Below, one piece after another: positions 6,819 through 9,699 of a stretch of DNA of 9,699 nt. Origin of the DNA: Methylocystaceae bacterium UBA5192. GTDB taxonomy: Bacteria; Pseudomonadota; Alphaproteobacteria; Rhizobiales; Beijerinckiaceae. The translations under genes were made by a program, and so were the position numbers. How positions within the stretch are numbered: the stretch's first letter is position 1; every line of letters begins with the position of its first letter. Below the pieces are notes generated by a model. That model was not told the origin of the DNA. It was given only the letters and a program-made list of their open reading frames with translations, and did no database searches. Location of the stretch: assembly GCA_002412985.1 (NCBI GenBank), contig DHWC01000055.1, positions 549 to 10,247 on the forward strand. The letters are read 5' to 3'.

Positions 6819-8651
6819 ATGCATATGAACGGCGCTGCTTCTTCCATGTCGATTGGCGGCCGAGCCTATCCGATCGCAGATCATACCTATGATGTTGTTG
6901 TTGTCGGAGCTGGCGGCGCGGGACTAAGAGCTGTTGTAGGATGTGCGCAGGCCGGTTTATCTGTTGCGTGTATTTCTAAGGTCTTTCCCACGCGTTCGCA
7001 CACTGTCGCTGCGCAAGGAGGCGTTGCTGCGGCGCTGGGTAATATGGGGCCAGACGACTGGAAGTGGCATATGTACGACACGGTCAAGGGCTCTGATTGG
7101 CTCGGCGACCAAGATGCAATCGAATATTTATGCCGCAACGCCCCGCAAGCTGTTTATGAGCTGGAACACTGGGGAGTGCCCTTTTCACGCACTGTTGAAG
7201 GTAAAATTTATCAACGTCCCTTTGGCGGCATGACAACTGATTTTGGTAAAGGCCCTCCCGCTCAGCGCACCTGTGCAGCTGCGGATCGGACAGGCCATGC
7301 CATGTTACACACAATGTATGGTCAGGCGCTAAAACATCAGACGCAGTTTTTTATCGAATATTTTGCGCTTGATCTCATCATGGATCAGCAGGGAGTTTGT
7401 CGTGGCGTTGTCTGTCTAAAGCTTGATGACGGGACGATCCATCGATTTCGATCTAATTTGACCATTCTTGCAACAGGGGGCTATGGGCGCGCCTATCTTT
7501 CCGCAACGTCAGCCCATACCTGTACTGGCGATGGCGGAGGCATGGTTTTACGTGCAGGCCTGCCACTGCAAGATATGGAATTTGTCCAATTTCACCCCAC
7601 AGGCATTTACGGCGCTGGATGTTTAATCACGGAAGGCGCGCGTGGCGAAGGCGGCTATCTAACTAATAGCGAAGGCGAACGTTTCATGGAGCGTTATGCG
7701 CCTTCTGTAAAAGATCTCGCGCCGAGAGATATGGTGTCTCGCGCCATCACCTTGGAAATCAGAGAAGGACGCGGAGTCGGTAAGCTTAAAGATCACGCTT
7801 ACCTCCATCTAGAGCATCTTGATCCACTGATCCTTGCCGAGCGGCTTCCGGGTATTTCAGAGAGCGCGAAGATTTTCGCCGGCGTTGACGTGACGCGACA
7901 ACCCATCCCAATACTACCCACTGTTCATTATAATATGGGCGGCATCCCGACTAATTATCACGGGGAAGTCCTTTATAAGGTCAATGGCGATCCTGACGCC
8001 ATTGTGCCCGGATTAATGGCGCTTGGCGAGGCGGCATGTGTTTCAGTGCATGGAGCCAACCGACTGGGATCGAACTCTTTGATTGATCTCGTCGTGTTTG
8101 GGCGCGCCGCTGGCCTTCGCGCGTCAGAACTCGTCAAACCTAACGCGACGCAACCCGAGTTACCGTCCGACTCTGCAGAGTTGGCCTTATCAAGGTTGGA
8201 TCGATTGCGTCATGCCGACGGCGCAATTAGCACCGCTCAGCTACGCGATAAAATGCAGCGCGTGATGCAATCGCACTGCGCAGTTTATCGGACCGGCGAA
8301 GTGCTCGAAGAGGGCGTGGCGGGCATCAACGAGATCTGGCGATCAGGTTTGGATATTAAGGTTTCTGATCGGTCGCTTATTTGGAATTCGGATTTAGTGG
8401 AATCTCTTGAGTATGACAATTTGATTGTTCAAGCTGTTGTTACAATGGAGTCGGCGGCTAATCGGCTTGAGTCGCGCGGCGCGCACGCGCGGGAAGACTA
8501 TCCAGACAGAGATGACGTAAATTGGATGAAGCATACCTTAGCGACGATTGACGCGCATAAAATGAAGACTTCAATCGATTATCGTCCTGTCCATAACTAC
8601 ACGATGTCAACTGAAGTAACTTACATCGAGCCGAAGGCGCGCGTGTATTAA
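6819..8651 (+). CDS. sdhA: Succinate dehydrogenase flavoprotein subunit
   Basis: The catalytic subunit oxidises succinate to fumarate on covalently bound FAD at the cytoplasmic face of the inner membrane. The 610 residues include the dinucleotide-binding loop VVVGAGGAGLRA (27-38) and FPTRSHTVAAQGG (56-68), whose His61 is the expected covalent FAD attachment site. QFHPTG (257-262) and TEGARGEGG (271-279) follow. APRDMVSRA (301-309) holds Arg303, which matches the proton-shuttle arginine. PTVHYNMGG (367-375) has His369, and VSVHGANRLGSNSLIDL (408-424) has Arg415. The C-terminus carries the usual SRGAHAREDYP (552-562) and ends KARVY. All active-site residues are present. Of two nearby ATGs (6819 and 6825), the first is favoured because AAGG at 6808-6811 lies seven bases before it. 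It is third in the operon, 42 bp after sdhD and 36 bp before sdhB. Confidence 0.98.
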   Translation: MHMNGAASSMSIGGRAYPIADHTYDVVVVGAGGAGLRAVVGCAQAGLSVACISKVFPTRSHTVAAQGGVAAALGNMGPDDWKWHMYDTVKGSDWLGDQDAIEYLCRNAPQAVYELEHWGVPFSRTVEGKIYQRPFGGMTTDFGKGPPAQRTCAAADRTGHAMLHTMYGQALKHQTQFFIEYFALDLIMDQQGVCRGVVCLKLDDGTIHRFRSNLTILATGGYGRAYLSATSAHTCTGDGGGMVLRAGLPLQDMEFVQFHPTGIYGAGCLITEGARGEGGYLTNSEGERFMERYAPSVKDLAPRDMVSRAITLEIREGRGVGKLKDHAYLHLEHLDPLILAERLPGISESAKIFAGVDVTRQPIPILPTVHYNMGGIPTNYHGEVLYKVNGDPDAIVPGLMALGEAACVSVHGANRLGSNSLIDLVVFGRAAGLRASELVKPNATQPELPSDSAELALSRLDRLRHADGAISTAQLRDKMQRVMQSHCAVYRTGEVLEEGVAGINEIWRSGLDIKVSDRSLIWNSDLVESLEYDNLIVQAVVTMESAANRLESRGAHAREDYPDRDDVNWMKHTLATIDAHKMKTSIDYRPVHNYTMSTEVTYIEPKARVY

Positions 8652-8687
8652 GGCTGTCATAATCCAACATTTACTGGATGAAAAAGA

Positions 8688-9467
8688 ATGGTCGAATTCA
8701 CATTACCGAAGAACTCAGTAATTGGGGAAGGTAAGATCTGGCCGAAACCAGAAGGCGCAACAGAATTGCGCGAATTTCGTATCTATCGTTATGATCCTGA
8801 TACACAAAATAATCCGCGTATCGATACCTATTTTGTCGATACCAGCGATTGTGGGCCGATGGTCCTAGATGCAATCATTTGGATAAAGAATAAAATTGAT
8901 CCAACATTAACGTTCCGTCGATCCTGCCGTGAAGGTATTTGCGGGTCCTGTTCGATGAATATTGATGGCGCAAATACTTTAGCCTGTACAAAGGGTATGG
9001 ATCAGATTGAGGGCGTGATTAAGCTCTATCCGTTACCTCATATGGGCGTGGTTAAAGATCTCGTGCCTGATCTAACAATCTTTTATGAACAACATGCTGC
9101 AATAGAGCCCTGGCTTCACGCTAGCGATGATCCAAAGACAGAGCGTTTACAAAGTCCCGCAGAGCGCGCAAAACTCGATGGATTGTATGAATGTATTTTG
9201 TGCGCCTGTTGTTCGACGTCTTGTCCAAGCTATTGGTGGAATTCGGATCAGTATCTTGGTCCGGCCGCCTTACTTCAAGCTCATCGCTGGATCTCAGACT
9301 CTCGTGATGAGGCCACTGACGAGCGGCTGGATTACATTGATGATACATTTCGGCTCTATCGCTGCCATACGATTATGAACTGTACGAAAGCTTGTCCGAA
9401 ACATTTGCAGCCTGCAAAAGCAATTGCCGAACTCAAAAATCTCGCTATTGCCCGCTCTGAAGGTTGA
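8688..9467 (+). CDS. sdhB: Succinate dehydrogenase iron-sulfur subunit
   Basis: This subunit carries electrons from FAD to ubiquinone through three iron-sulfur clusters. The 259-residue product has a plant-type ferredoxin domain with [2Fe-2S] ligands Cys80, Cys85, Cys88 and Cys100 (RRSCREGICGSC...LAC). It is followed by a helical bacterial ferredoxin domain. By alignment with E. coli SdhB, Cys169, Cys172, Cys175 and Cys236 bind the [4Fe-4S] cluster, and Cys179, Cys226 and Cys232 the [3Fe-4S] cluster. SYWWN (181-185) contains the tryptophan that lines the quinone pocket. The N-terminal LPKNS and EGKIWPKPEGAT are characteristic of rhizobial SdhB and are the best taxonomic clue here. The ATG at 8688 is preceded by a weak purine-rich site, GGATGAAAAAGA. 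It is last in the operon. Confidence 0.98.
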   Translation: MVEFTLPKNSVIGEGKIWPKPEGATELREFRIYRYDPDTQNNPRIDTYFVDTSDCGPMVLDAIIWIKNKIDPTLTFRRSCREGICGSCSMNIDGANTLACTKGMDQIEGVIKLYPLPHMGVVKDLVPDLTIFYEQHAAIEPWLHASDDPKTERLQSPAERAKLDGLYECILCACCSTSCPSYWWNSDQYLGPAALLQAHRWISDSRDEATDERLDYIDDTFRLYRCHTIMNCTKACPKHLQPAKAIAELKNLAIARSEG

Positions 9468-9539
9468 TTGAGGGCTCCCCGGCATCAAATCGGCACGAGA
9501 GCCCGCTAAGCTTTCATGGTTGATCGTATGAGGATCGTC

Positions 9540-9565
9540 AGAAGACCCGGGTCCTTCTATCTTTC
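9540..9565 (+). terminator. Possible weak terminator of the sdh operon
   Basis: AGAAG (9540-9544) pairs with CTTCT (9554-9558), and the inner ACCCGGGT extends the stem apart from one bulged C at 9553. This gives about seven pairs around a CCGG loop. The following bases, ATCTTTC, are only moderately T-rich, so termination would be weak or Rho-assisted. It lies about 70 bp after the sdhB stop and is the best terminator candidate in the tail. Confidence 0.35.
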
Positions 9566-9606
9566 GGCAAAATAGATGCGGCTGAGTTTTGTCGATATTG
9601 GCTTTG

Positions 9607-9638
9607 CAAGATCGTTTCAAACCCGCTGAGCGATCTTG
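9607..9638. repeat. Perfect 8-bp inverted repeat, 16-base loop
   Basis: CAAGATCG (9607-9614) and CGATCTTG (9631-9638) are exact reverse complements separated by 16 bases. As plus-strand RNA, two further G-U pairs could extend the stem outward. No T-run follows on either strand. It might be an operator, a stable 3' end structure of the sdh message, or part of the leader of a gene beyond the window. The repeat is seen directly; no role is assigned. Confidence 0.45.
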
Positions 9639-9699
9639 TGTAGCAAGACTAATGAATTGAGGATCGGATTTAGCTGATGGTAAATGGAGGGTAGGGGGG

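Larger units (their letters stand above)
9468..9699. other. Gene-free tail after sdhB
   Basis: No credible coding region is seen in these 232 bp; the frames that cross it are antisense shadows of sdhB. The first element is an inverted repeat, GGGCTC (9472-9477) with GAGCCC (9499-9504), just after the sdhB stop; inside it CCG (9479-9481) can pair with CGG (9491-9493). It has no T-run. Two further inverted repeats are listed separately. The right edge is G-rich, with GGAGG at 9686-9690 and six G at 9694-9699. The former could be the ribosome binding site of a gene starting just outside; in many Rhizobiales mdh and suc genes lie near sdh, but nothing in the window proves that here. Confidence 0.6.

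Noticed and set aside
9294..9620. 108-codon minus-strand open frame across the end of sdhB
   Set aside because: Most of it is antisense to the conserved SdhB C-terminus and the product has no recognisable family features; it is a shadow.
9694..9699. Terminal run of six G as a biological signal
   Set aside because: It is at the extreme edge of the window and could continue, be part of a ribosome binding site, or be an assembly edge artefact; nothing can be concluded.
1..9699. CRISPR array, insertion sequence, prophage, toxin-antitoxin or defence cassette
   Set aside because: No regularly spaced direct repeats, transposase, integrase or paired small genes were seen; all real genes are conserved housekeeping or transport genes.

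Overview
The window looks like ordinary chromosomal core sequence from an alphaproteobacterium, most probably of the Rhizobiales (Hyphomicrobiales). The clearest evidence is SdhB, whose N-terminus (LPKNS...EGKIWPKPEGAT) and 'LTFRRSCREGICGSC' block read like rhizobial SdhB. The sdhCDAB gene order and a UvrB with an N-terminal extension ahead of its helicase core agree with this. By eye the base composition is close to balanced, which is lower in G+C than most free-living Rhizobiales. I cannot place it to family; a Beijerinckiaceae-like lineage is a guess from the UvrB N-terminus.

Layout: (1) 1-2315, the main part of uvrB, cut off at the left edge. (2) 2316-2490, a spacer with a convincing intrinsic terminator and then a perfect 8-bp hairpin just before the infA ribosome binding site. 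(3) 2491-3372, infA and maf, 24 bp apart, with the maf Shine-Dalgarno inside a small hairpin. (4) 3369-4514 on the minus strand, alr, whose stop codon overlaps that of maf. (5) 4515-4649, an AT-rich divergent spacer. (6) 4650-5849, a major facilitator superfamily transporter. (7) 5850-5958, a leader with a perfect 14-bp palindrome. (8) 5959-9467, the complete sdhC-sdhD-sdhA-sdhB operon. (9) 9468-9699, a gene-free tail with several inverted repeats and a G-rich right edge.

The genes fall into separate housekeeping jobs. They are nucleotide excision repair (UvrB), translation initiation (IF-1), nucleotide-pool hygiene or septation control (Maf), D-alanine supply for peptidoglycan (Alr), an exporter of unknown substrate, and respiratory complex II linking the TCA cycle to the quinone pool. 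Only the four sdh genes form an obvious functional unit, and all their expected cofactor ligands are visible.

I looked for an undescribed system and do not see one: every open frame longer than about 100 codons is a recognisable family member or a shadow of one. What merits a second look is small and non-coding: the leader hairpins before infA and maf, the palindrome before sdhC, the 4-bp tail-to-tail overlap of maf and alr, and the inverted repeats after sdhB.
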